Source of the DNA: Tubiluchus corallicola
Taxonomy: Eukaryota; Priapulida; Priapulimorpha; Priapulimorphida; Tubiluchidae
Length of the DNA: 64,000 bases
Assembly: GCA_030141605.1 (NCBI GenBank)
Contig: JAQGDQ010000205.1
Location: forward strand, 188,001-252,000
Direction: 5' to 3'
Shown here: positions 46,866 to 60,000 of the stretch, piece by piece
How the letters are laid out: each line of letters begins with the position of its first letter
Numbering within the stretch: the stretch's first letter is position 1
The notes under the pieces: generated by a model
The model's database searches: none
The model's input: only the letters and a program-made list of their open reading frames with translations
What the model was told of the DNA's origin: nothing
Made by a program: the position numbers and the translations under genes

Positions 46866-49800
46866 ATGAGTGGGACGTCATCTTTAGACAGTTCAGAATC
46901 TCCTTTCAGTCATCTTAAAATTGCATCTTTTGACACTCTTCAACAAGTTAGCAAAAGAAGCAAATGTACTAAGTGTCGCCGATCACGGATGCATTACTGC
47001 TATAGTTGCTATTTGCCTGTTGAAGAGCTGCAGGGTAAATTACCTACCGTTAAGGTACACAAGTATATGTGTTGTGGTTTAGTATTGTAATGATAGTTAC
47101 TGCAAATCCTAGCTTACTACACTAATGCATTCCAGTAAACTGCAGTGCTAAATGCGTCATCATCAAATGAATCCATGCTATCCATTGGAAATGTAGAAGT
47201 ATGAACTTTTTTTCTGGGAGTTATAAATTGTGAACTGGTAGCACAAAAATTAGTTTGTAGGCATGTTGATATCACAAATAAGTACCGGTGAAGAGGTTGC
47301 TTAACACAATTAACTGGCATGTAATACAGTGGAATTTTGACAGACAAGATAGGCTTAATTTTATGTAGGTGTTATACGAATGTATAACAGTAAAATACAC
47401 TTTAAATATTTACTTGTGTAGAAGTTTCAACAAAAATATAGGTAAAAAGATATTTGTGTATAAGGTCTTGTAATAGCCAACCAGTGAAAACAGAATGAAG
47501 TAAAATGAGAGCAAAACTATTGGGCTAAGCCCATTTTTAGAATAGGTAACAGGTAGATAGAATTCATCTATTACAGCAATAGTGATTTTACAGATTAGAA
47601 AGCTAATTAAAATTAAATGTAATTTTTGTAATTTTCCGGTCGTTTACAATGACAGCAATAAATCACAAAGCGTGCCCACAGCCTGATGTAATAGATGTAG
47701 CATATATTTGCATATGATGTCTGGCTTCCTTATAAAGTATCATTTTATCTAACAGAATTCTAGTGCTCAAACTGCGGCAAAAATTTGTCTCGATAATGCA
47801 AACTTTCGTTATTTACAGTTAAAAAAGTGACAGTACTTCTGGATTATTTGAAATGAAATATATGACAAAAATATTCTGGCAGGTTTAGAGTTGTAAGACA
47901 GAACCTGCTCGTCAGTTTGGTAATGCCTAACCATTTTTGACATTAAATTAATAACAACTAAATTTTTCTGCATTGAGAATATGAAATAAAACTTCAATTG
48001 TTACTTAGTTACAAAGAAATGAAGTCGTGCTATGTACCTAACCATTCTTATGTCTCAATGTGACATCATAAAACTTGTCGTAACACTATATTTAGCGCAG
48101 TAAGCTTAGTATACTTGTTGTTGAATTGTTGTGAATTGGGCTTCTTAACATTTTATTGTAATCTACTGTATGTGTGCATGTGTGTGATTTGTAAGTGTGC
48201 ATGCAAGAGTATCGCGAAGATATTCTGCTAGATTACAGTTGTAGTATAACAGTGGTGATCAGCTTGACGATCAACGTGTTTGCAATTTTTGACAGAAAAC
48301 TAATGAGACACTTTGATTTATATAAAACTGTAAATCTATGGATACTACAAAAACAAGTCTAATACAGTGCCATGTACAACATAGCCATGCACAGTAAACA
48401 TATTTGGCATCAGTCGTGAATATATGAAGGATTATTAATTAATTTCCGTTGAAAATAATTGTAAACAATGTCAGTAAATGTTGATTATTGCATTCCACTA
48501 GTTTTTGCCAAGTAACAATTATACATTGCACTATGGATACCACAATTCTTATGAGCCGCAAGTTAATACATTATCATATCTTTTTGTAAATTTGCAATAA
48601 TATTTGTCATGTAAAATTTTCAGCATGTTGCTGCATTTTAAGATGTATATTTATCTATTCTTTGAGACTATTATTAGAATAATAAAGTATGTTTATTTAG
48701 ACAATAGGACCTTGTAACCAAATTTCTTAATTGGTGATTCTCTAAAAGCAGTCAGGAAATTTATTTCAGATGTCAGAAATCATTTAATTGCGCATTTTAC
48801 AGTCATAGTTAAATTATCTGTACTGAGATATCGTCGGCGCATATGACCAGCGTACTTCAAAGCAGCAGAGTGATCTAATTTTTATTAGTTTTCTTTCAAT
48901 TTTCAGCCATTTCTTTTGTTTATTCTGTTGTTTTTTTAGTTGATCTGTGACAGTTGATCAATCTTTTAAGTATTTATTGTATAACCTTGTATTTTGTCAT
49001 TACACAGTTGCCTTTAAAGATCGACATCATAAAGCATCCCCGAGAAGTGGAAGGAAAAAGTACTGCTGTTCATGCAGCTGTTCTTGCACCAGATGATGTA
49101 ACGGTTTATACTTACCCTTGTATACCAGAATTCCAGGATAAAAACAAAGTACGTAGTTCATACATTATTTACTTAAGGTTTCATAATATAAATGATTTCT
49201 AAATTTTCTAATCCATTTTGGAGGTAAACCTAAAAAAAGCACTGACAAAACTTTGCACTAGAATACTGTAATACTGTGCTGATCTTAGGGAGTTAAATAT
49301 GCAATGTACATCCATTTGTGCTGTATGTTGATTTTAAATAAGATCAAAAATTGAAAAAGTAATACTTTCTTAGAGCTAAGCAAATTGTGGTCAATTTTTT
49401 TGGAGTTATACTTTCTCAATGCATTAGATCTCGTGTCGAAAGTGGCAATTAATGTTAGTTTTTCAATTTTCACCAACTGTATTTTTTTGGCCTTGCATAC
49501 TGGTTTTTTAGCATAGTTTATTAAAGTCTTACACATATTTAGCTCATTTATTTTATTGTGTGATATTATTTTAACAAAATAACAAGAAAACATGGGACCA
49601 TTATATTATACATGCAGTAGTATTTACAGGACAGGAGATTGTAGGTTTATTTTAATAGCTGGGTAATTGCTGGTTCTTTGTTCATATACTCAGATTTATT
49701 AAAGTAATTGTGCATATATTAGTCATTGTTAAAATGTTTGGCAATACATGTTTTATAGGCATATATGTGTGTGTAATAGTAATAGTATGTGTTGATCTAA

Positions 49801-51308
49801 AATTTGACTTAAAATAAAAATTGTTTTTAATATTATGCTTTATACTAGCATATATACTTTTTAGGTTTTGCTCGTATTTCCTGAAAATGATTCCATTACA
49901 ATGGAACAGTTAGCAGCAAACATTGCCAGAACTCAAGTAGATGTCAGTCAAACTCTTACTATGACTTCAGCTAACAAATGTGTCAAGGGAGTGAATGGTG
50001 AGACTGTCGCAAATGGATTTTTACCTGTTAATGCAGAACAGATAGTTTGTTCCAATGGAAAAACTGACAGTCAAGTGCTTGAAGGTGCAAACTCATTAAA
50101 AGACGATGATGGCAACACGTCAAGTATTCTTTGTAGAACGTCTAATACAGAACATGGAACTATTAACAGCAACAATTTATATGTGAAAAATAGTGTTACT
50201 AAAGGTACTGTTTCTGATGATTTTTCTGTGCCACATAAAAAGCTAAAGCTTGAGAGACATGACACATTTGCTTGTGTGAGTAGCAAATTTGAAAGGGTTT
50301 TGTTCATTGACAGCACATGGAATCAGGTGAAGAGTATATGCACAGATGAACGACTTAAAGGTCAGAAAGTGTCTTATTCCATTTTTAATAGCAAATAATA
50401 CAGTAAAATTTAATGTGCAAAGAAGTATTTCACACTGAAGATGGATGGATGGATGGATGGATGGATGGATGGATGGATGGATGGATGGATGGATGGATGG
50501 AGGATGGCTGGCTGGCTGGCTGGCTGGCTGGATGGATGGATGGATGGATGAATGGATGGATAGATAGACAGACAGGCAAACAAATAGATAGAAACTGGAT
50601 AGCTATATAGATAGAGGTAGAGATAAAGAGAGGGGGAGGGAGAGAGGGGGCAAGGCAAGGCAAGGTAATGGTGGCAAGTAGGAAAATGACGTAGACAGAA
50701 GAGGCAGGGATTGAAAAGGAAAGAAGACCTGAGAGGTATCGGGTAAGTAAGACAGAGAGAGAACCTGAGTGAGTATGAAATTGTGGAGAGGAAGCGTTTA
50801 CACAGAAGGTGGGTACAGGAGAGGAGGAGAAAAAGAGGAAAAACACAAAAGGAAAAAAACATCATTATAAAGTAAAACTAAGAGCTAGTATTCCTTAGAA
50901 AATTTACCTTTTCCGTTCTATTTTAAATTTCTACGTTAAATATTTTCTAACTAATTGTTTATCATTTCAACTTTACAATTGTTTATCATTTCAAGTATTT
51001 CATTTTTGTTTTGTTTGAAACAAATTGTAGATCTGACGAAGATAAAATTGTGCAAGCATCGTACACTGTTCTGGAGATACCAGCGTCAGAATGACAGCTA
51101 CTTGGCTACAATTGAAGCAGTTTACTATTTCCTGGTAGAGTACCATGAGACAATTCTCTGTTGTAATTACGAAGGACAGTATGACAATCTTTTGTACTTT
51201 TTTGCCTTTATGTTTGATAAAATTAGGAATGAGTATGAAGTCAATACTGTACTTAAGTCATATTCAGAAAAAAGAAACTATACTATAAAATCTAATGATG
51301 ATACGTGA
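46866..51308 (+). CDS. DTWD1: DTWD1-type tRNA-uridine aminocarboxypropyltransferase
   Basis: Coding exons 46866-47054, 49008-49148, 49865-50360, 51031-51308; 1104 nt, 367 aa (human 304). The first coding exon has an acceptor at ~46857 just before the ATG, so a non-coding 5' exon is likely. Residues 34-48 form a paired CxxC zinc site ([20 protein letters not shown]). Exon 2 has [21 protein letters not shown], as in the DTW/TapT fold, and the signature D-S-T-W is at ~259-262 ([11 protein letters not shown]) followed by TDERL. The last exon gives [22 protein letters not shown] and [12 protein letters not shown], close to the human end. Known family activity: SAM-dependent formation of acp3U in the tRNA D-loop (position 20 for DTWD1). 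A low-complexity Ser/Asn/Thr-rich insert (~140-240) makes it longer than the human protein. Confidence 0.94.
50441..50575. repeat. (ATGG)n/(CTGG)n tetranucleotide microsatellite, DTWD1 intron 3
   Basis: About 15 tandem ATGG units, then a block of CTGG, then ATGG again and a short GATA run. It lies between DTWD1 coding exons 3 and 4. Confidence 0.97.
50576..50870. repeat. Purine-rich tract, DTWD1 intron 3
   Basis: The plus strand is strongly biased to A and G for ~290 bases (agagggggagggagagaggg, aaggcaaggcaaggtaatgg), continuing from the microsatellite. Open frames on either strand here are products of the skewed composition. Confidence 0.8.
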
Positions 51309-51616
51309 GCTACTGATGTTTGATATGTAATTAATACATATAAATATGGAATTAAGAATAGTTTCTATTCATAACTGTGTTAATCAAGGAAGAACTTATA
51401 TTATTAAAGGAACAGTAATGTTGCGTTTTCTTCTTAGTGAAAGTTACACATAATAGTACAGTATATTCTAATTTGAAATTTATCATTCATTCTTGACTCA
51501 TATTAGATTTTAATTTAAGCAGGTATTTAATTTTTATTCTTTTTTACTTGCTGTTATATTTGTAAGGATTGATATTAGACATATTGCAATTGTGTGGGTG
51601 ATAGACTGTTATGTAA

Positions 51617-51622
51617 AATAAA
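51617..51622 (+). terminator. Candidate poly(A) signal, DTWD1
   Basis: AATAAA 309 bases after the DTWD1 stop codon, followed by a G/T-rich stretch (tgtgttcttgtagatggtgt). Usage inferred. Confidence 0.5.
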
Positions 51623-51668
51623 TGACTTCCAAGTAAAAAATGTGTTCTTGTAGATGGTGTGCTATAAG

Positions 51669-52047
51669 TAGGGGTGAGCATTCCCTACCAGAAAGTGAAA
51701 TCGAATCAAATCTGTGAGATTCGAATCAACCGAACTTTTTAATTTCGAATTGGAATTGAGTTTGAAAGATTTTCAAACATGTTCTTGAACCACCACTAAA
51801 AATTAATCTTACAAAAAAGATCATGCATATTACTCGATTTTGTTCTGTAGTAAACCACTGACGTTTTGCTTAAAATTATGCACAGAAATCACAGCTAAAT
51901 TATGTTAATTGCATGTTGTTTATGATATAGAACGTATGTGATTGAAGTTCTGAATTATTCGAATCTATAATTTTAGGTTCGAATCGAATTCGAAACAAAA
52001 AACTCGTTCGAATCGAATTCGATTCGAACGTTCGGTGCTCACCCCTA
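51669..52047. mobile_element. Non-autonomous hAT-like element with perfect ends and 8-bp duplication
   Basis: Begins taggggtgagca and ends tgctcaccccta: perfect 12-bp terminal inverted repeats. The flanks are identical, gctataag at 51661-51668 and 52048-52055. Subterminal arrays of gaattcgattcgaac lie at both ends. Length 379 bp; no coding frame. Its interior is the reverse complement of the 43726-44108 copy. Confidence 0.93.
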
Positions 52048-54021
52048 GCTATAAGTAGCTTCAAAAGTATTTTTTCAGTAATTGTACAATGTGCATTAAC
52101 TAAATAATTGTGTTTATATAATTATGATAAAATTAATCTTGTTTTTACATTTCATTATGATTACGTAGAGTTGGTTGTTGATGAAATTATTGGTTAGCAG
52201 TAAAATTTAAGTCACCAGATTATCTCGTTAATACCTACAATTTTAAAACCGTAATTAGATAACGGCTCGCGGATCAATTTTTTCAATAGCTAGGATAACA
52301 CACGTATGACTGTGGTCCCTGTGCACACGACACACGAAGCACAAGATTGTTAGCATATTAAATATCGAAACCGGCGGCCAAGTTTATCCTAACAACATTG
52401 ATGGCAGCGCGCGTATGAAAATCACGTCAAATTTTGTGAACGTTTTGCCACAATAATATCATTGGTATTTTGTTTCTTAAGCTTAATTATTTTGGGTTTT
52501 AATTATAATTTTCAGGATTTTCATCTGGCTTTTGGGTTATGCGTCTAATGCAAGCACGGCACTAAGGTTTCTTAACAATTCTAGATACTAACGCAGGACC
52601 GGTTCGAGATTTCGGATCAGATATAAATTTTTGTCTAGCTACTTTACTATAAATGCTTGTCTTCTGACTAGTATTCACTCAGTATGACTTTCTTTAGCGT
52701 AGGTCTACCGTCTGTAATTTTTTTGTGTCTTGTGACTGTTGTCAGTACTGTACCGTCATTGGGGTAAACCTACTTCCTGGGATTTGTCATTCAATGCACG
52801 CTTTTTATATTATTTTGATTTGCTTTCATTTGATACCAGTGTGAAATACAAAAAAAATTAAAATACATTTATAAAATGCAATGTCGCAATGACAACTAGT
52901 GATACTTCTGACCTCATCTTTGTGAACTAGCTGACTTTAAGATCATAAATTATCGTGTGTTTCAATTAGATCTTTCTGTAACTTGTGCGTCAGTTAGCCA
53001 TTGTAAATAGGTGTAACTTCTTGAATCGTCGTGATAAAAAATGCTCTAATCTGTATAATAATGAGGCTATTGCATTGTTTCTTTACTATTATATTAATTA
53101 TATGATTCCTATATATTTTACATAATGTGAGTTGCATCATAGTTCATTTGCGTGTTTCGTGTGATGGCATTCAAGACTTTACATGTGTACACAGTAACAT
53201 TCATAGCATTCATTCGTGTACGTATACAATACGAACTTGTTCTTTTAGTGACCTCCTTTGGGATAAGAGAGACTTACAATACACAATAAGAATGTTTGTA
53301 ATACAGTAAATACATTCACTTACAAAGTACAACAAAACAGAGCTTTTAAAACAAATTCCAACTATTACACATATAGTTTGTCAGCCAAGACATCAAATCA
53401 TATCAGTTTGTTCAACACATTTTTCCTTACGTCATTTTTAAATGTGCAAATAAATGAAACTTGCCACCATTTTCTTGTAAATTACATACCTCAGTGACTT
53501 ACATAGTTTCACAATGTTACCATTTTAAGTATTTTCAAAATCGAAAAAATTGGCCTTGAGAAGTTCTTTATTTGTATTGTTAAACTTTTTGTTCAGTAAA
53601 ATCAAACTTGGTATCATTTTTACACTATCTCCTCTGTACATTTTAGCATGTGATGTTTTGGCTCTATAGTCTACGTCATATTTTTCACATCCAGTTTTCC
53701 AATTAACGTGCTCTTACATATGTCCTTAAAAGACTCTGAACTATATATATATTTGTATGTCTCGAAGTCATCTGAAAAGGAGCACAGTCCTGAATGATCA
53801 GATGTGTAAAAAAGTGGTCTCCAGACTACCTTCTTTTCACGTCTTATATCAGGCATATAAAGTCAGGGTTTGTAAGTAAAAAATTGTGTGGTTTCCATTA
53901 TAGACGCTTAATATTTCTGGATGTAATTATATAGCAGATTTTCCTCACAGCAGGTGTTTCACACAGAGCTGATGTTACATGAATTAACAGTTTTCTTGCT
54001 TTTTTTGCAGAAAGCAGCAGA

Positions 54022-57000
54022 ATGCGGATCGGTTTCATAGGTGCTGGGAAAGTAGCCCAAGCAATGGCAAAGGGTGTTATAGATTCTGGTAATCATATTC
54101 AACATTCCATAAATTCTTTATCTGCCTTGTAGTTTTCCTATATTGGTGGTTAATTGTAGTCATATTCTCTTAACTTAGTTCTGATTGATTCCAATTATTT
54201 ATTAACTCATATCAGAGGTAGTGCATTTAATGCACACAAATTTGCTTGTGTCATGAGATGTGAGTTTAATGGCAAGTTTGATTGTACTTAAATAGTCACT
54301 TCGACTCACTTTGTCTTCAGCTAATCTGCACCAGCAAGTCAGTCAGTCAGTCAATAAATCAAGCAGTGGTTCAACATTTGTGTCTTAGTTTTTACAGTAA
54401 TAGATTTCGAATGTAGCAAATTTGTATTATAAAGATTATAGGTAGATGATGTCTAAGCATGCGTGTGCTTATAAATAAAAATGGATTCTGATATGGCAAG
54501 TGTTAAGAAAACATTTTCAAGTTACTATTTTTTAAAATAAACTTGTGTGTTAATGTCAAATTCGAAGAAAGTGACTGCAAAACACATCTTCTTAGACTGA
54601 TGCATGATTAGAAATATTGTCGTCTAAAAAGCGTTAAATTGAGAGACTGACAGAATTAAAAAAGCGGGAGCTACAAAATCTCGATTTTTAATTACCATAC
54701 AAGTGAATTTAGCTTAGTTATAATAAATCTTGATTCAGTTTTGATGTTTCTTATAGGACCAGGAATACTTATAGTGAGGCAGTGAAATTACACTGCGACT
54801 TGTTCTGACTGTCACTTTGTAATTACACTTTACACTTAAATACAAAATAGTTACAAGAAAATAGGACCAGTGGTTTGCATGGTAGACCCTGCACTGCAAG
54901 ACCGAAGTAATGTCGTACAAAGAGTTTTCAGTTATAAAATTTTCAGTTTCTGTTCCATATGTTGAAATGCTTGTTTCACTTTTCAAAGGCGATCACTTGC
55001 CAAATCTTCATTTTCTTTTGTGTAACACCAGCAGTTTATTATAATTGTTTGTTTTTAGGCTTGGTGACCAGCGGACGTGTCATAGCAAGTTCACCAAAAC
55101 AAGATCAGGTTTTCTTAGAGCAAATATCTGTAAGCCAGCATTATTGAATTCTGGAGGCATTGTGATATTTTTTAGTAGATTTAAATTATTTATAAGAAAA
55201 AATAAATTAAAAAATGCAACTATCAAAATTTGGTGAATTTTTTAAATTATTACTGATTAATCAAATTTAAAAATTGTAAATAATTAGATTAGTGATTGTG
55301 TTATTATTATTACTATTATTACGAAATCCAAAAGTCCTAGTTTTGATAAGATCTTTAATGATATTATTATTCTTTTGTTCAAGAAGTACAGCAGTAAACC
55401 GAAACATCATGTCTTTTCATTTTTATCATTGTGGTATATTTTATTACTTCAAATAACTTATTTCCTTGCTATTTGGATGTTTTGTGGAGAATGGTCAAGT
55501 AGTCGTGGTAGGTGTTTAGGGACCATAGTTAAGCAACGCTGAGTGCAGAATTTGAATTATGTCAGTGAATAGATTGGTGACTACTGGGTTCAATATTTGC
55601 TTTTGGTGGTTTCATGTTACAGCTTTTTTTTGTCACAATGCTCTGTGCTGTTATGCCATGATTTCTTTTGCCACAATGCTTCGTACTGTTATGCCATGTT
55701 TTCTTCTGTCACAATGCTTTGTGCTGTTATGCCGTGTTTTCTTTCGTCACAATGCTCTGTGCTGTTATGCCATGTTTTCTTTTGTCACAATGCTCCGTAC
55801 TGTTATGCCATGTTTTCTTTTGTTACAATGCTCTGTGTTGTTACACCATGTTTTCTTTTGTCACAATGCTCTGTGTTGTTACACCATGTTTTTTTGTCAC
55901 AATGCTTTGTGCTGTTATGCCATGTTTTTTCTTGTCACAATGCTCTGTGCTGTTATGCCACGTTTTCTTTTGTCACAATACTTTATGCTGTTATGCCATA
56001 TTTTTTCTTGCCACAATGCTCTGTGTTGTTATGCCATGTTTTTTGCCATAGTGCTCTGTTACAGTATGAACTTTTTTCACAATATTTTGTATTGTTACGT
56101 CATATTTTCTTTGTTGCAATGCACTGCGCTGTTACTTCAAGTTTTCTTTTGTTAGAATATTCTATTGAAAACCATTTTTGTGTGTTAGAAAACCATGTTG
56201 TACCATTTTTTAATTATTTGCAGAAACTAGGTGTTCAGTGCACACATGAAAACAAGCAAGTGGTGAGGGAAAGTGATGTCGTTATTGTTGCTACCAAACC
56301 TAATATCGTGCGCAAAGTTTTAAATGAAGTTTCCGCAGAAGTGACGAGCAACAACCTTATCATTTCTGTTGCCTTGGGAGTGACGATTAAAACAATGGAA
56401 AAGGTAGTTTGTGTTCACCTTCTTAGCTAAATTAGTTTGTGATGATGAGTTAGTTGAACAGTTAAAAAATCTGAGTATTATTAGGATGTAAATGTTTCTT
56501 AACGTAAGAAGGTGGTTATTGGATAAACACTACAGTGCCATCTGTGCTCCACCTACACATGTTACTAAATAATCTAGTTTATATGTTAGGGTAAAAATTT
56601 AATGATCTCGTAAAGGCATGTGTAGAAGTCTGCCAAAGCATTACTTTGACTAAATGTATTGTTCGTAAATTGCATTACTATCTAAACATGGCCTGATTTA
56701 CCAATAGGCACAGTAGGCCATTGGCCTAGGGCCTATGGGTAACTGGGGGCCATTTAAAAAACTAATTTGTCTCACAGCGCCCCAGCGTATAACCTTGTTT
56801 TAAGTGTACACCAGATATTTTATAATATATTCAAAACCATAAGGCCCCTTTACATTAAGTGTAAGAGTATGGGGTCCTTGTACAATTAGTATAGGCCCAA
56901 ATTCTGGGGCCCATCATGTTAATCTGGCCGTGTGTGCAGATTGCAGTGTCACAATAATTTTTTTACTTTTTTGATGATTAACACCAGTGGTTGACATGTT

Positions 57001-60000
57001 AGACCTCGAACTGCGAGACTGAAGTAAGCAGTACAAAGAGTTTTCAGTTTCTGTTCTAGATGTTGAAGTGCTTGTTTCACATTTCAAAGGTGATCTCTTG
57101 CCAAGTTGATATGTGCCAAAGATTTCCTCTATTGTTAGCCCAATATTTTTATCCCACTAAAGTGGCATTCTGAGTTTTGTGTATTTATCACTAGATCGGG
57201 ATATCACAATAGTTTATTTTTCTTAAACTGTTAGTAATGAGTGTCGATGGGCATAAACTTTGGCTATAGGCCTTTTTGTTTTATTTTTTATCTGTTCTGT
57301 GATTTATTCATCATAACACATTTGTCTCATGCAGGCTCTTCCAGAATCTACGAGAGTCGTCAGAGTGATGCCAAACACTCCGGCTCTTGTTAGAATGAGT
57401 GCTTCGGTTTTCTGCCTAGGAAATTCTGTGCTGGAAGGCGATGCAGAAATTGTATCAGAGCTGTTGTCAAGTATAGGTAAAGATAGCATAGTTTAAAATG
57501 GCTAAAAATCATATTTGTGCTTGTGAATTTGACATTATTTGATTGCACTTATGCACAACATGCGCTAAATACAAGTCCAACAGTGTTTTACATGTAATTT
57601 ATGATTTTTATTGTCCAAAACGGCCAATCATCATCGTATTCCAAAATCACTATCACTTCATGACATTCTTAACTGACTGACTGAAATATCATGTGCATCT
57701 CGACTTCGTTTTATCTGAAGCAAATAAAAACATATTCTGCTAAACCAACATCAAAAAATTAATTAATTAGTAGAGTGATAATGATTAATAATATGACAAA
57801 ATTTGAAGAAATCAAACTTACATCTTTGTCGCATCTTACCAACTTGCTAAAGAGAACTCTACTGACAAAATTTTATTACTAAACGACACGACGTACTGAA
57901 CGAAAATGACTTCTTTCCTATCCTGTCTCCAATATGAGGCCTATTTCCTGTCCTAGCTCACCTGTCGACCAACAGCCTAATTTTGCAAAAAAACAAACAC
58001 AAGGAGGCACTACCTGCTTATATCCGAAACAACACTTTTCTAGGTGAATTAGCAAGAGTTATTATTTGATTAGTAAACGTTCCAGGTCGTAACAATAAAA
58101 TGCACTCTAAAAATTAGGATGAGTTTGGATATGTGGAGTTTTAGAGACGGTTTTTATCCATGCTTTTTCCTTTAAAAGCCAAGACAAGTCCTTGCAGTTC
58201 TGTCTGTGAGCGTCTGTATTCGGCAATCTGTATTTTTGTATGGCATAATTGTATTTAAAACATTGGAAATTCAGAGTAGCTGTGAAAGTGCACTGTAAGG
58301 CGTTCCGTCCGTTAACATTACATTCTTAGAATATGCACATGTCAAAGTATTTTTTATTTTATATGTATATTTAAATTATTAACATGCAGTAACATTCATG
58401 TGTTATTTCATGTTATGTCAGGATGCAAAAGATACCTTGACTCTTTGAGCTCTTGCTAGGTGAGATTTATGCTGTCTTTTACTGGTGCTAACATTTCGTT
58501 TTCAAAAATTTGGTTGTAATTAAAACGTTGTAAATTATGTTAATAAGATTTTCATTTTACTCATTAAAAATATCAAATATATTAATACAATACAATCTGA
58601 AGCAGATTAGATTTTCACCAACCAAGAAAACATTCTCAGTCAACTAATGTTCTAAAGTCTAGCTGGCTCATTGTTTATGAATTCTCAAATGTACCAGAGC
58701 ATGCTTAAAGGCAAGGATGTTCTTCTCATTTGCAGTGTAATCTACATTTCAGGGTACTGTGAAGAAATTCCTGAATCACTTATAGATACAGCAACAGGAT
58801 TGAGTGGAAGTGGTCCTGCTTACGTGTTTACAGCTATTCAGTCGTTAGCAGATGGAGCTGTGAAAATGGGAATGCCAAGAGCCCAAGCTCTACGGCTGGC
58901 AGGACATGCTGTTATGGTGTGAAAAATATTGTTAATTTATTTGCCATCTTGCTTTTTTAGTTATAATTAGATTTCACCTGTGAGTTATTTAAAAAAAGGT
59001 TATTGGAATCTCTGTGTGGTCTGTCTTTGTCAGTTTTTTGCATAGTTGAAAGTTTTGAGCACAATGTGGAACTTAAATGTAGTTTTAGCCCTTCCTGCAT
59101 AGCTTGCCATGACAAAATCTCTTTCTTGTGTTGTACATTTCTGTTGTAGAAAAGTATCCCTGACAAAATCCAGCTTTTGCAACATATTTGTGTTCACATG
59201 AGAACCTCTGATGAACAAACTAATTCAAGAAGCAGTTCTTCCACCCTGTGCTGTTACCCTCTACATTCTTCATGTAACAATAATTTACAGTTTAGATGTA
59301 TGACTGCTAGTTGACATCTCCCTGATTGTCTTAGTTTTGGGAACCAGCTAATGACTGTTTGAGTAATTGCCTTCAACAATGATAGACAAAGAAAATGAAT
59401 TTGGAAAATTACTGAGATGAGTTTGGTTTTGAACCAATAATCTTAAATAGTAAAAAGTAGTTTGCAATAGTTCTGGTTTAAAGTTCAAGGTCTGTAATTT
59501 CATTATCAGTCTTTTCAGATTTGCTCTGTTTTTGAGTTAAATGTCATTTAAAATATCTTAACAACTGTAACTTTATTTTACTGGTTCGCTGAAAGCTTTG
59601 GTGTTAATAGGGTTGTTCTTACTACAGGTATGCGTTGACTTATGGCCTATGCGACTTACGACTGTTCAATTTTATGGTCCGACCACAACAGTTAATTAAT
59701 TATACAAAACCGACTATAACTCATATGTCCTTCTATTTCTTTATGCAAATTAACTTTAAATTGCTATCTGTTTCGATAAATTCATTGTAGTGGCGGCCAT
59801 ACTTAGTGCACGTAGACACACAATGTCTTGCATGCAGGGGCACGCCTCTTGAACGTATGGGTCCTCTTGCATCCAATTCGTTTTACGGCCCAATCCGCCA
59901 CCAGAACATATTGTGGTCGTAAGTCAATGACTACCTGTATTAAAATGGGTAAATGCGTTAGAGTTTACAGGCTTACTGTACCATCATTAGCAGGCTTTTA

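Larger units (their letters stand above)
51309..54021. other. Intergenic between DTWD1 and PYCR
   Basis: Contains the DTWD1 3' end (AATAAA at 51617-51622), a complete hAT-like element (51669-52047) and, at ~52260-52450, a CG-richer patch (ctcgcggatc, accggcggcc, cagcgcgcgt) that may be the PYCR promoter. The PYCR start codon follows a splice acceptor at ~54010, so an upstream 5' UTR exon is expected here. Confidence 0.45.

Noticed and set aside
49285-49593. 102-codon minus-strand frame in DTWD1 intron 2
   Set aside because: Lysine/isoleucine-rich AT-driven frame without family resemblance, inside the intron of a well supported gene.
50410-50865. Pro/Ser/Leu-rich minus-strand frames and a WMDG-repeat plus-strand frame
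   Set aside because: Produced by the ATGG microsatellite and adjoining purine tract; no start context, no family and inside a DTWD1 intron.
55559-56430. Three overlapping Cys-rich open frames of 127-277 codons
   Set aside because: They are readings of a 38-bp intronic minisatellite; the peptide repeats are the same phrases in shifted frames. The 3' part of the longest one is the genuine PYCR exon 3 (56224-56403).
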